Source: Halobacillus sp. Marseille-P3879
GTDB taxonomy: Bacteria; Bacillota; Bacilli; Bacillales; Halobacillaceae
Reading direction: 5' to 3'
Length of the DNA: 64,000 bases
NCBI RefSeq assembly: GCF_900240285.1
Contig: NZ_OESS01000003.1
Location: 868,001 to 932,000 of the forward strand
Positions within the stretch are counted from its first letter, which is position 1. Every line of letters begins with the position of its first letter. Positions 17,132 through 25,086 of the stretch are shown in pieces. A program made the position numbers and the translations under genes. A model generated the notes under the pieces. The model was not told the origin of the DNA. It saw nothing but the letters and a program-made list of their open reading frames with translations, and made no database searches.

Positions 17132-18120
17132 TGAGAATATTAGAAGCGATTAGTAAGACAGCGGGTAAGTACTTCGCGTTCTGGGTAGTGGGGATTGCCG
17201 TTATCGCTTATTTCATTCCTGATCCCTTTTTGTTTTTAAACAATTACATTACGCTTCTTCTAGGGGTCGTAATGTTTGGGATGGGGTTAACGTTAAAACC
17301 GGTGGACTTTAAGTTAGTGGCGAGTAAGCCTGTCCCTGTCATTATAGGGGTAATGGCTCAGTTTCTAATTATGCCTTTAGTAGCGTTGGTAATCGCTTAT
17401 ATCTTACAGCTGCCAAGTGAATTAGCTGCAGGGTTAGTATTGTTAGGAGCTGTGCCGGGCGGGACAGCTTCAAACGTTATGGTTTACCTGGCTCGTGGCA
17501 ACCTTGCTTTATCTATCGCTATGACTTCATTGTCAACCTTGCTGGCTCCGATTGCCACTCCGCTTATTTTATTGGCATTAGCCGGACAATGGCTGCCGGT
17601 GGATCCTATGGCCATGTTCTTATCAATCGTACAGGTAATTATTATTCCCATATCCTTAGGAGTCGTGATTCGAAGAATTTTTCCAAAAGCGGTTAACAAA
17701 AGCAGTACTGTGGTGCCTCTCATCTCAGTATTGGCGATTATTATTATCGTTTCAGCTGTTGTCGCAGCGAATGTTCAAAGTATTGCTACATCCGGTCTCA
17801 TTATTTTCTCGGCAGTAATGATGCATAACTTAATGGGTCTGCTTCTAGGTTATGCTACTGCTATGTTCATGAAACTGGATGAAAGTAAGAGACGAGCCAT
17901 ATCTATTGAAGTAGGTATGCAAAATTCCGGACTGGGTGTAGCACTCGCTACAGCTCATTTCGGTCCTCTTGCTGCTCTTCCAAGTGTGATCGCAGCCGTA
18001 GGGCATAACATTTCCGGGCCGATTCTTGCTACTTACTGGTCGAAAAAACCAGTAGAAACGAATGAAGAGGCGCCAGTAAACCCAGTTAAAGAAAGAGTAC
18101 AACAGACAGGAAGTAATTGA
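17131..18120 (+). CDS. Bile acid:sodium symporter (BASS) family transporter
   Basis: 329 residues with about 9-10 membrane helices. Family signatures are LLGVVMFGMGLTLKP near residue 45, LLGAVPGGTASNVMVYLARGN near 110-130 and EVGMQNSGLGVALA near 260. Bacterial relatives move organic anions such as bile acids, pantothenate precursors or keto acids with Na+. Start and stop of neighbouring frames overlap by one base with the oxidase gene, pointing to tight co-expression. It probably imports the hydroxy/keto acid that the oxidase uses; that is inference. Confidence 0.9.
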   Translation: MRILEAISKTAGKYFAFWVVGIAVIAYFIPDPFLFLNNYITLLLGVVMFGMGLTLKPVDFKLVASKPVPVIIGVMAQFLIMPLVALVIAYILQLPSELAAGLVLLGAVPGGTASNVMVYLARGNLALSIAMTSLSTLLAPIATPLILLALAGQWLPVDPMAMFLSIVQVIIIPISLGVVIRRIFPKAVNKSSTVVPLISVLAIIIIVSAVVAANVQSIATSGLIIFSAVMMHNLMGLLLGYATAMFMKLDESKRRAISIEVGMQNSGLGVALATAHFGPLAALPSVIAAVGHNISGPILATYWSKKPVETNEEAPVNPVKERVQQTGSN

Positions 18121-18224
18121 AACCTTTATTAATGGCCGCTTTGATCGAGGAAGATATTGCCGGTGTTAAAGTGTCCAAGGAAGTTAATGATAATGAGGAC
18201 CTCTAAAAAAAGGAGTTATATTAG

Positions 18225-19088
18225 ATGTTCTCACATATGAAGGAATTACAATATAATGCTAAACCCACTCAGCCTGATCCTGTTTATGCCAAAAAGCTTC
18301 AAGAAGTGCTAGGCGGCCAATATGGTGAAATGAGTGTAATGATGCAGTACCTTTTTCAGGGATGGAATTGCAGGGCTGATAATAAATATAAAGATATGAT
18401 CCTGGATATTGGAACAGAAGAAATCGCGCATGTTGAGATGCTGGCAACTATGATTGCTCAGTTACTTGATGGAGCACCTGCTCATGATCAGGAGGAAGGC
18501 GCTAAAGATCCTGCAGTTGAAGCTGTGTTAGGAGGAATGAACCCGCAGCACGCTATTGTAAATGGGCTAGGAGCACAGCCGAATGACAGTGCCGGATATC
18601 CATGGAATGCACGCTATACGATTGCGAGCGGAAACCTGCTCGCTGACTTTCGCGCCAATTTAAACGCAGAAACCCAGGGAAGACTTCAAGTAGTACGTTT
18701 GTACGAAATGACAACGGATCCTGGAGTCAGAGACATGCTGTCCTTCCTTATTGCAAGGGATAAAATGCACCAGAACCAGTGGATGGCCGCTATTGAAGAA
18801 CTAGAGCAGGCAGAAGGAGCTGTTGTACCAAGTACATTCAGCCCGGAACATGAAAAACAAGACGTTGCTTATGCTTTTATGAACTTTTCACAAGGAGAAG
18901 AAAGCAGCCAGGGAAGCTGGGCAAATGGTCCATCCTTTGATGGCAAGGGGACGTTTAAATACATTCAAAACCCTTCAGCGACCGGTCAAATTCCTGAGTT
19001 GCAGCCGGCACCGCCTTACATGCACGGAACTCCGCCTGCACATCCAGGTTTACTGCAAGGCAATGAAGGCATCCAGCCTCCTCATTAA
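18225..19088 (+). CDS. Manganese catalase family protein
   Basis: 287 residues. Four-helix ferritin-like core with di-manganese ligands in GEMSVMMQYLFQ, EEIAHVEML, LNAETQGRLQVVRLYEM and ARDKMHQNQW, followed by a Pro-rich tail (PELQPAPPYMHGTPPAHP). It resembles Bacillus YdbD/YjqC-type Mn-catalases that degrade hydrogen peroxide, some of them linked to sporulation. AAAAGGAG precedes the ATG. Downstream of a hydroxyacid oxidase gene this may help remove peroxide, but it likely has its own promoter. Confidence 0.92.
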   Translation: MFSHMKELQYNAKPTQPDPVYAKKLQEVLGGQYGEMSVMMQYLFQGWNCRADNKYKDMILDIGTEEIAHVEMLATMIAQLLDGAPAHDQEEGAKDPAVEAVLGGMNPQHAIVNGLGAQPNDSAGYPWNARYTIASGNLLADFRANLNAETQGRLQVVRLYEMTTDPGVRDMLSFLIARDKMHQNQWMAAIEELEQAEGAVVPSTFSPEHEKQDVAYAFMNFSQGEESSQGSWANGPSFDGKGTFKYIQNPSATGQIPELQPAPPYMHGTPPAHPGLLQGNEGIQPPH

Positions 19089-19092
19089 AATA

Positions 19093-19128
19093 AAAAAAGC
19101 AAACTCTGGCTGCAGAGTTTGCTTTTTT
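19093..19128 (+). terminator. Terminator of the Mn-catalase gene
   Basis: GCAAACTCTG pairs with CAGAGTTTGC, followed by six T. Confidence 0.9.
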
Positions 19129-19309
19129 CAAAATTTAAGGAAATATGTAAAATATTGTCCATATCCCACAAAAAAAGACGGTGTCCCGTCAGTAGTTTTC
19201 GTGAATTTAGTAACTAATAACCAATACTAATTTATCAATTTTCAGAAAAATGGAAATTATTACACGTATTATAACGAACGTATGTTATACTCAAATCGCA
19301 GGACCTGTA

Positions 19310-19446
19310 TCAGAATGAGTTAAACCTCTAAGAGGGAGGTGATAGCTGTGACTCCGTTTGAAGCAATAAGCGTAATGCTAAGCTTTGGGATGCTGATAGC
19401 GGTTCTAATACACAATAAACAGTAGAAATAATCTAACTCATTCTGA
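19310..19446 (+). promoter_or_regulatory. Long-range mRNA pairing closing the toxin transcript
   Basis: TCAGAATGAGTTA (19310-19322) and TAACTCATTCTGA (19434-19446) are perfectly complementary and bracket the ribosome site and ORF. 5'-3' closure that hides the ribosome site is a known feature of type I toxin mRNAs. Confidence 0.65.
19348..19425 (+). CDS. Holin-like type I toxin (TxpA/Hol-Tox family), 25 residues
   Basis: GTG start with a very strong ribosome site (GGAGGTGAT, 5-base spacing). The product MTPFEAISVMLSFGMLIAVL plus IHNKQ has the family pattern (F/Y-EAL-x-x-M-x-x-FGMLI), a single hydrophobic helix and a short charged tail. Such peptides insert in the membrane as type I toxins. 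A 13-bp inverted repeat joins the 5' and 3' ends of its mRNA, a terminator follows at 19453, and an antisense promoter lies just downstream. Too short for usual gene callers. Confidence 0.75.
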   Translation: MTPFEAISVMLSFGMLIAVLIHNKQ

Positions 19447-19487
19447 ACTCTTCCAAGGTGTTGGGGCACCTTGGTTTTTTTATTTTC
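19427..19487 (-). ncRNA. Candidate antisense antitoxin RNA
   Basis: On the minus strand a promoter with TTGATA (19522-19517) and TATAAT (19499-19494), exactly 17 bp apart, points toward the toxin gene. Transcription would begin near 19487 and run through the 3' half of the toxin mRNA, as RatA does against TxpA. The 3' end shown is nominal; the RNA may extend further into the ORF. Inferred from the promoter and layout only. Confidence 0.55.
19453..19481 (+). terminator. Terminator of the toxin mRNA
   Basis: CCAAGGTG pairs with CACCTTGG around TTGGGG, followed by seven T. The antisense RNA would also cross it. Confidence 0.85.
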
Positions 19488-19493
19488 ATAACA

Positions 19494-19522
19494 ATTATAT
19501 GCTAATTTCTACATGATATCAA
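19494..19522 (-). promoter_or_regulatory. Sigma-A promoter reading into the toxin locus
   Basis: TTGATA, 17-bp spacer, TATAAT on the minus strand. This near-consensus promoter has no ORF behind it except the antisense of the toxin gene. Confidence 0.7.
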
Positions 19523-19672
19523 GTAAACGAAGACCCATATCTAAAATACATTGACTTATCCTGACGTTGAAACAAGATTTTGATTGACTGTTTATACTAT
19601 GATATTAATGTTTGTGGATAGAACTGAATTAAGAAATATTTTTTATAACCTGAGTTAATGGGGGGAGTAATA

Positions 19673-20335
19673 GTGAAAGAAGTTATTGTTTCATGGAGTG
19701 GTGGGAAGGACAGCGCTTATGCTCTTTCCCAGCTGCTGGAAAGTAAGGACTACAAAGTAAAAGGTTTATTATCAACAACTTCGGAGGATACAGGACGATT
19801 ACCGGTTCACGAAGTTAATAGGGATCTTCTCAGAGCTCAGGCAGAATCGCTTGACCTCGCTTTATTTGAGGTCCAGCTCCCTGCGGAAGCGGATAACATC
19901 ACGTATGAGCAAGCTCTTTCCGGACAATTTAATAAGTTTAAAAGTGTCGGAATCGATACAATTGCTTATGCTGATTTGTATCTGGAAGACATTAAACATT
20001 TCCGTGACAGCCTCCTGCAGCGTTTAGGCATGAACGCTATATACCCATTATGGAAAAAAGACACTATGGCTGCTGCAGTCGGATTTTTGGAGGCAGGGTT
20101 TCAAGCTGTCGTCACTACTATAGATTCTCAGAAGCTTCCCGATAAGCTGACAGGGGAAATATTTTCGAAGGATTTTGTACAATCGCTGCCAGGCAATGTG
20201 GATCCGTGCGGAGAAAATGGCGAATTCCATACATTTGTATTTGACGGACCCATTTTTAATCACAAAATCGAGTTTGAAACCGGAAACCACTTTAAAACCA
20301 TGAACGGCCGATTCATCCATTGTGAGCTAAAGTGA
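19673..20335 (+). CDS. Dph6-type ATP pyrophosphatase (diphthine--ammonia ligase-like)
   Basis: About 220 residues. The PP-loop SWSGGKDSAYAL is at the N-terminus and the family motif GENGEFHTFVFDGP at the C-terminus, as in the Dph6/MJ0570 ATP-binding family. In archaea and eukaryotes it amidates diphthine; bacteria lack diphthamide, so the bacterial substrate is unknown. The GTG at 19673 follows GGGGGAG with normal spacing, while the ATG at 19658 would lie within the ribosome site. Palindromic repeats begin just past its stop. Confidence 0.87.
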   Translation: MKEVIVSWSGGKDSAYALSQLLESKDYKVKGLLSTTSEDTGRLPVHEVNRDLLRAQAESLDLALFEVQLPAEADNITYEQALSGQFNKFKSVGIDTIAYADLYLEDIKHFRDSLLQRLGMNAIYPLWKKDTMAAAVGFLEAGFQAVVTTIDSQKLPDKLTGEIFSKDFVQSLPGNVDPCGENGEFHTFVFDGPIFNHKIEFETGNHFKTMNGRFIHCELK

Positions 20336-20353
20336 AGAATGGATATTGATGTG

Positions 20354-20626
20354 TGTACCGGGTACAGGCAGGGGATTTTTGTGTACCCGGTACACAGGGT
20401 TAATTTTGTGAACCTGCTCCCATCTAAACTAAGAGACAGTTGATATATGGCGCGTTGAGTAGTGATTTGTAAGGGGAAAAATAAAGTGAAAAGATGAAGG
20501 GAAAAAGATAAAATTAGGAAGAAATAGCGATGAAAAATTGATTTTAATGGTGATTTTGGTACCAGGTACAGAAAAGTGGCAGAGGTGTACCTGGTACCAC
20601 TCTTTTCATTTTGTGTACCTGGTACA
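20354..20626. repeat. Array of GTACC-N-GGTAC palindromes at 28-bp phase (clusters 1 and 2)
   Basis: Cores GTACCNGGTAC begin at 20355, 20383, 20559, 20587 and 20615. Within each cluster the step is exactly 28 bp: an 11-bp palindrome plus 17 bp of non-conserved spacer. The centre base varies (G, C, A, T, T). They occupy the gap between the ends of two convergent genes. A third cluster is at 21760. The even phasing is not explained by terminators. Confidence 0.85.
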
Positions 20627-20665
20627 AAAATAGGTGCGAAAATTGAATTTTACTTGTCCTTTAGC

Positions 20666-21322
20666 TTACATTTCTTCTTTTATTCCTTTGTTTACTAATA
20701 TCCAATTGGCTGGGTAACTTGTAATAAATCCAAAGATCATAGCTAACTGCATCATAAACCAGTAGGTAGCTTCGTTAGGTTTAGGGGGCTCTTGAAACAG
20801 CCAGAAATGGACAATGGCCATCCACCCAAACATGCCAATTTCAAAAGCAATTAAAGAAAGGGAGTCTGCTTTAATTGCTGCTTTAATTGAGCCGGCGATC
20901 CCTTGTTCTTCAGCCATGGGATAGATAGCATAAAACTGGAAGATAATACCGAATATATACGCTAATATGAATTCAACTACATAGTGGGCAAAAAGAACGG
21001 AGCCAGCGATCGTCATTGCAGTTAAAGCTACAATAGGCACGCCAATTATATCCCCGAGGGTGCAACCTGAGGAACAGTGGCTGGTGGAAACAAAGACTTT
21101 TGCATGTTTTCCTCGAGTATCTTCTTTCTGGGAATCGTTCGTTTTTAACTTCCCCCATTTAAAGTAAGTGTAGAGGGCAAATGGTCCAAAAAACCATCCA
21201 TTTATGGGCCAAACCACATTCATGATTTTCATCATCTGCGGGTGTCTGTAAACGTCTGCTGTGATTATCAAGGAACAGATTATACCGATACTTAAAGCTG
21301 TCCAAGAAACTATCGTAAGCAA
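20666..21322 (-). CDS. DUF4396 membrane protein
   Basis: 218 residues, about six membrane segments. Family hallmarks are IMNVVWPINGWFFGPFALY near the start and the conserved STSHCSSGCTLGDIIG with two Cys in a loop before the third helix. The Cys/His loop suggests metal or redox sensing, but no function is established. Four bp separate it from the upstream YrhK-like gene, so they form an operon. Confidence 0.85.
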   Translation of the reverse strand: MLTIVSWTALSIGIICSLIITADVYRHPQMMKIMNVVWPINGWFFGPFALYTYFKWGKLKTNDSQKEDTRGKHAKVFVSTSHCSSGCTLGDIIGVPIVALTAMTIAGSVLFAHYVVEFILAYIFGIIFQFYAIYPMAEEQGIAGSIKAAIKADSLSLIAFEIGMFGWMAIVHFWLFQEPPKPNEATYWFMMQLAMIFGFITSYPANWILVNKGIKEEM

Positions 21323-21326
21323 GGTA

Positions 21327-21674
21327 TCACCTCGATTTATCTTCTTTATTGGTAAGATTTTGTTGCGACTTATATTCTTCTTTGTAATGATTTCGAGCTC
21401 TAAAATCGTGGACTAATCGAATAGTTGGTCGAATAATAAATTGAATACTGGCCAGCACAAAAAGGGTAACGCCCCAGTTTTTCAGGGATTCAAAATAGAA
21501 AAAGCAGCTTCCTATTAAGAACCAAAGCCCCATTAAAAAGTCATTAATTGTATATAAGACGTCGTACACATTCTTATAGAAGCGGGAGTGTTTGTTCATT
21601 TGTTGACCTACATACTGGTCTCTTTTAACCTCGTCTCTATCCCAATTTGATCTGGCAGTATGAGATTGTGCCAT
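21327..21674 (-). CDS. YrhK-like membrane protein
   Basis: 115 residues. Two hydrophobic helices (NDFLMGLWFLIGSCFFYF and TLFVLASIQFIIRP), the YrhK pattern of GLWFLIGS followed by an RP motif, with charged N- and C-termini facing the cytoplasm. Function unknown. First gene of a two-gene operon with the DUF4396 protein; ribosome site GAGGAGGGGTTTAAC. Confidence 0.8.
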   Translation of the reverse strand: MAQSHTARSNWDRDEVKRDQYVGQQMNKHSRFYKNVYDVLYTINDFLMGLWFLIGSCFFYFESLKNWGVTLFVLASIQFIIRPTIRLVHDFRARNHYKEEYKSQQNLTNKEDKSR

Positions 21675-21759
21675 TGTTAAACCCCTCCTCTTCTCATCAC
21701 TCCATACTTAATCTCTAACCTTTTTACACTTTTATAAAACATGCATAGAAAGCTGAAGT

Positions 21760-21826
21760 GTACCCCTTACAGAACAGAGATAAAGGTGTACCCGGTACAC
21801 AAATAGTAATCAGCTGTACCTGGTAC
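21760..21826. repeat. Array of GTACC-N-GGTAC palindromes (cluster 3)
   Basis: Units start at 21760 (degenerate, GTACCCCTTAC), 21788 and 21816, again in exact 28-bp steps with 17-bp spacers. The cluster lies between divergent genes. Confidence 0.85.
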
Positions 21827-21894
21827 CGAGAAAAAAAAGAATTAAACTTGCTTTTTTTCTTCATACTATGGATGGGTAGAAGGGAGGGTTGGTA

Positions 21895-22023
21895 ATGGGT
21901 AAGGATCGGCAGGAGAAGAAGTTGAAGGAGTCTGGAAGAGTTGAATCCGACCGTGATCAGAGCCTGGGCTATCCTGGAGCAACAAAGATGGAAGGTCCGG
22001 AAGAAGCACGTAAACGAAGATAA
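21895..22023 (+). CDS. Small hydrophilic protein, 42 residues
   Basis: AGGGAGGGTTGGTA precedes the ATG. The product (MGKDRQEKKLKESGRVESDR, later SLGYPGATKMEGPEE) is charged and probably unstructured. A GC-rich terminator follows 7 bp after the stop, supporting a real transcription unit. It resembles small Bacillaceae proteins of unknown, possibly spore-related, role; no firm family. Confidence 0.6.
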   Translation: MGKDRQEKKLKESGRVESDRDQSLGYPGATKMEGPEEARKRR

Positions 22024-22030
22024 TCCAAAT

Positions 22031-22066
22031 GCGTGCCGCTGTATATAGAAGCGGCACGCATTTTTT
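22031..22066 (+). terminator. Terminator after the 42-residue gene
   Basis: GCGTGCCGCT pairs perfectly with AGCGGCACGC, followed by six T. Confidence 0.9.
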
Positions 22067-22130
22067 AATGAACATCGCGTATAGGACAAACTTGGCACAG
22101 GAAAGGCTAAGGTTTAAGGAGGGATTTCTG

Positions 22131-22223
22131 ATGATGGATACTTTCGAAGCCTTATCTTTAATGATTAACTTCAGCATGTTAGTGATTGTCCTATTGAAAT
22201 TCCATGACCGCGATCATGAATAA
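22131..22223 (+). CDS. Second holin-like toxin-type peptide, 30 residues
   Basis: ATG at 22131 (or 22134) follows AAGGAGGG. The product begins MMDTFEALSLMINFSMLVIV and ends in a charged KFHDRDHE tail, the same family as the ORF at 19348. Inverted repeats ATAGGACAA (22081-22089)/TTGTCCTAT (22186-22194) and ATCGCG (22074)/CGCGAT (22209) could fold the mRNA end to end. No antisense promoter is evident; the convergent VOC gene stops 6 bp past it, so readthrough from that gene would be antisense. Confidence 0.65.
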   Translation: MMDTFEALSLMINFSMLVIVLLKFHDRDHE

Positions 22224-22228
22224 CCAAA

Positions 22229-22648
22229 CTAAAACTTTACGTCTTGCAGCTTTTTAATTTGGTTCTTGTGAAAAGGAGAATCAGGATGTTCTATAACCGC
22301 ACTTAACGTGTTTCCATCCGGATCTGTAAAATCAAACTTCTTCATGAACCCAAGGTCTTCTATCTCTGTCGTTTCCACGTTGTGATTCCTTAACTTTCGC
22401 TGTGCTTCTTTAATATCATCGACGCTGAAATTGAAGTACACATTTTTCTTGTCATCTGTAATATTAAACTCCGAGGGCTGTTTCTTTTCTACTTTGATCA
22501 AAGCTAAGGTCATATCACCTGCAGGGAACACATATCCTGCACCTTCACTCCATTCATCTACTTGAATCAGTCCCAGATGACGTTCGTACCAATCTTTAGC
22601 CTTCTCTAAATCTGTGACCGGCACAAATACTCCATTTAATTGATACAT
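22229..22648 (-). CDS. VOC family protein
   Basis: 139 residues, one VOC domain: MYQLNGVFVPVTDLEKAKDW at the N-terminus, KKNVYFNFSVDDIKEAQ mid-chain and FDFTDPDGNTLSAV near the end. The pattern matches the glyoxalase/bleomycin-resistance-like proteins common in Bacillaceae. AAAGGAGTGGTTAA precedes the start. Activity unknown. Its 3' end meets the small toxin-like ORF head-on. Confidence 0.85.
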   Translation of the reverse strand: MYQLNGVFVPVTDLEKAKDWYERHLGLIQVDEWSEGAGYVFPAGDMTLALIKVEKKQPSEFNITDDKKNVYFNFSVDDIKEAQRKLRNHNVETTEIEDLGFMKKFDFTDPDGNTLSAVIEHPDSPFHKNQIKKLQDVKF

Positions 22649-22706
22649 TTAACCACTCCTTTTTTACACTATTCTCTCTTTAGGTTTAAGACTCCTTTAA
22701 TTTCAT

Positions 22707-22743
22707 AAAAAAAAGCCTCTCCAGCGATGTAGAGAGGCTTTTT
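22707..22743 (-). terminator. Terminator of the ectABC operon
   Basis: On the minus strand AAGCCTCTC pairs with GAGAGGCTT and is followed by a T run, 16 bp past the ectC stop. Confidence 0.9.
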
Positions 22744-22758
22744 AGAATATAAATAATT

Positions 22759-23154
22759 TTATTGTTCCTGTTCCTCAACGAGTGGATAAACACCGTTTTC
22801 GTCATGAGTTTCCGCACCTGTAATTGGTGGGTTGAAGACGCAAACCATGCGCATGTCCGTATTAGCACGAAGGAGGTGCTCATCGTTTTCGTCAAGTGCA
22901 TAAATTTCGTTTGCTTTAATCGGCCAAACCTTACCGTCTTTTAATGTTTCTACTTCTCCATCGCCCTCGATGCAGTAAACGGCCTCCAGGTGATTTTGGT
23001 ACCAGATGTGTGTTTCAGTGCCTGCTTTAATCGTTGTGTCATGGACAGAGTAACCCATTCCGTCTTTTTTAAGGAGTAGACGGCGAGAGGTCCAGTTTTC
23101 ACCTTTAACTTCATTTTCAGTTCCTAGTACATCTTCTAATTTAACGACTTTCAT
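22759..23154 (-). CDS. ectC: L-ectoine synthase
   Basis: 131 residues, cupin fold. Starts [20 protein letters not shown] and contains [20 protein letters not shown] and [13 protein letters not shown], all typical of EctC. It cyclises N-gamma-acetyl-diaminobutyrate to ectoine, the last step of synthesis of this compatible solute. Third gene of ectABC, 41 bp after ectB, followed by a strong terminator. Length is normal for the family. Confidence 0.97.
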   Translation of the reverse strand: MKVVKLEDVLGTENEVKGENWTSRRLLLKKDGMGYSVHDTTIKAGTETHIWYQNHLEAVYCIEGDGEVETLKDGKVWPIKANEIYALDENDEHLLRANTDMRMVCVFNPPITGAETHDENGVYPLVEEQEQ

Positions 23155-23195
23155 TTTTTGAGCCTCCAGTTCCTGTTGTATGGTTTAATAGTGGA

Positions 23196-24476
23196 TTAAG
23201 AAGTAACTAAATCTTTCTCTTTGGCAATAGATTTAACTGCTTCTTCAATTATTTCAAAGCCTTTATTAAGGGCTTCTTCATCAATATTGATTGGCGGGAA
23301 CAGCTTAAATACTTCATCATCTGCACCAGCTGTTTCCATAATCAGTCCTTGTTCAAATGCACGGGCGGCCACTTTTTCAGAGAATCCTTCTACATTTGAA
23401 GAGATTCCTTGCATAATGCCGCGGCCTTTGCGGTATCCATCCATTTCAGGATACTTTTCTACAAGACCTTCAAGGAAAGAAGTGATTTTCTCTGCTTTTT
23501 CCTGAATGCCTTTTTCAAAGCTTGGATCATCCCAGTAGTTCAGAGCTTCTGTGGCTGTAACAAACGCCATGTTATTTCCGCGGAAAGTTCCATTATGCTC
23601 ACCTGGTGCCCAGACATCATGCTCTGGTTTAATGAGAGTAATGGCAAATGGAAGTCCATATCCGCCGATAGATTTGGATAGACACACAACGTCTGGTTTA
23701 ATTCCTGCTGGTTCAAAACTAAAGAACGTGCCTGTACGTCCAACACCAGCCTGCACATCATCTATTATTAGGAAAATGTCCCAACGATTACAAATCGTTT
23801 CAAGCTTCTTCAGCCATTCTGGACTTGCAGTATTTAGACCGCCTTCACCTTGAACCGTTTCAAGGATAACAGCTGCCGGGATTTCAACACCGCTTCCGCC
23901 ATCTTCTAAATAACGCTCTAAATAATCCAGCGAATCTGAGTTTTCGTCAATATAGTTGTCATAAGGCATGGTTACGGTATTGTGAAGCGGGATACCGGCA
24001 CCTTTACGTTTAAAGGAGTTCCCGGTTACTGATAATGCTCCAATAGTCATTCCGTGAAAACCATTCGTGAAGCTGATCACTTCTGTACGACCTGTTACTT
24101 TACGTGCAAGCTTGAGAGCACTTTCTACCGTGTTTGTGCCAGTCGGTCCTGGGAACATGACTTTATAGTCAAGATCTCGAGGTTTCAAAATAACATCATT
24201 TAATTTTGTTAGAAAATCTTTTTTTGCAGTTGAAGCCATGTCTAAGCTGTGGGTGATTCCATCATCCGTAATATATTCAATCAGCTTTTTCTTCATGTTT
24301 GGATCGTTATGCCCGTAGTTTAGTGCTCCAGCTCCACTAAAGAAATCTAAATATTCTTTTCCGTCTACGTCCCACATTTTATAACCTTGTGCTTTTGTGA
24401 AAATCGTAGGGAAGCTGCGGCAATACGAGCGTACCTCTGATTCCAATTGTTCGAATACGGTTAGATCGTTTTTCAT
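23196..24476 (-). CDS. ectB: Diaminobutyrate--2-oxoglutarate transaminase
   Basis: 426 residues, class III PLP aminotransferase. Recognised by [15 protein letters not shown] at the start, [33 protein letters not shown] and the PLP-lysine region [13 protein letters not shown]. It converts aspartate semialdehyde to L-2,4-diaminobutyrate, the first committed step of ectoine synthesis. Middle gene of ectABC, 52 bp after ectA; AAGGAGGATTTTAGAAA precedes its start. Confidence 0.97.
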   Translation of the reverse strand: MKNDLTVFEQLESEVRSYCRSFPTIFTKAQGYKMWDVDGKEYLDFFSGAGALNYGHNDPNMKKKLIEYITDDGITHSLDMASTAKKDFLTKLNDVILKPRDLDYKVMFPGPTGTNTVESALKLARKVTGRTEVISFTNGFHGMTIGALSVTGNSFKRKGAGIPLHNTVTMPYDNYIDENSDSLDYLERYLEDGGSGVEIPAAVILETVQGEGGLNTASPEWLKKLETICNRWDIFLIIDDVQAGVGRTGTFFSFEPAGIKPDVVCLSKSIGGYGLPFAITLIKPEHDVWAPGEHNGTFRGNNMAFVTATEALNYWDDPSFEKGIQEKAEKITSFLEGLVEKYPEMDGYRKGRGIMQGISSNVEGFSEKVAARAFEQGLIMETAGADDEVFKLFPPINIDEEALNKGFEIIEEAVKSIAKEKDLVTS

Positions 24477-24528
24477 TTTCTAAAATCCTCCTTAGAATGA
24501 TTCATTCTTCTGAATAAAGTTCTTGGTT

Positions 24529-25047
24529 CTATTTGGAAAATGGTCCGATTCTGTACGTTAGTTCTTCTTCATGTTCGTCCCCAGGAAATAATTCCTCTGC
24601 AAAACACTCTGAGACCTTACAGTTTGTTTCGTGGTCCCGGGCTAAGCGTTTAAATAAGGCCTGGGAAGCTTTGTTGGATGGAGTAACGGTTGCTTCTACG
24701 TATCGAACACCCTCACAACCTTCGCGTTGCAGCAGGCTGTTTAACAGTCGGGAGGCTACACCTTTCCCTCGCTGCGATGCATCTGTGCCAACCTGCCAGA
24801 TAAACAGTACATCTTCCTTTTCTGGAGGGATGAAAGCTGTTACAAACCCGACAACTTGATCATTTTGCTTGGCTACTATGCAAGTTTCCGCGAAAAATTC
24901 ACACATCATAATGTATTTATACGGTGAATTTTGATCGAGGGTTGAGTTGTCAACAAGCTCCCACATGGAAGAGCCGTCTTCAACAGTTGGTTTTTCAAAG
25001 GATAACGTATCTTCAGTTTTAGTGATTGTGGCAGTATTAGGATTCAT
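24529..25047 (-). CDS. ectA: L-2,4-diaminobutyrate N-gamma-acetyltransferase
   Basis: 172 residues, GNAT fold. FEKPTVEDGSSMWELVDNS and the acetyl-CoA loop VGTDASQRGKGVASRLL are typical of EctA, with DQNSPYKYIMMCEFF in the substrate region. It makes the EctC substrate. First gene of the operon. An in-frame TGA nine bases upstream fixes the start at or after 25047. A 7-codon ORF with a stronger ribosome site lies just ahead (25063-25086). Confidence 0.96.
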   Translation of the reverse strand: MNPNTATITKTEDTLSFEKPTVEDGSSMWELVDNSTLDQNSPYKYIMMCEFFAETCIVAKQNDQVVGFVTAFIPPEKEDVLFIWQVGTDASQRGKGVASRLLNSLLQREGCEGVRYVEATVTPSNKASQALFKRLARDHETNCKVSECFAEELFPGDEHEEELTYRIGPFSK

Positions 25048-25062
25048 TAGAAATCACCTGTT

Positions 25063-25086
25063 TCATTTCCAATAGTTTAATGACAT
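25063..25086 (-). promoter_or_regulatory. Possible leader ORF ahead of ectA
   Basis: AAAGGAGG (25097-25090, minus strand) sits 3 bases before ATG TCA TTA AAC TAT TGG, followed by AAA TGA. This gives a 7-residue ORF ending 15 bp before ectA. The ribosome site is stronger than ectA's own. It may aid coupling or be chance. Confidence 0.3.

Noticed and set aside
18132..18206. 24-residue ORF between the BASS and Mn-catalase genes
   Set aside because: No ribosome site and no recognised family; it may be a gene remnant but cannot be supported.
20354..20626. CRISPR array
   Set aside because: Repeats are 11-bp palindromes with 17-bp spacers and only two or three per cluster, with no cas genes. This is not CRISPR geometry.
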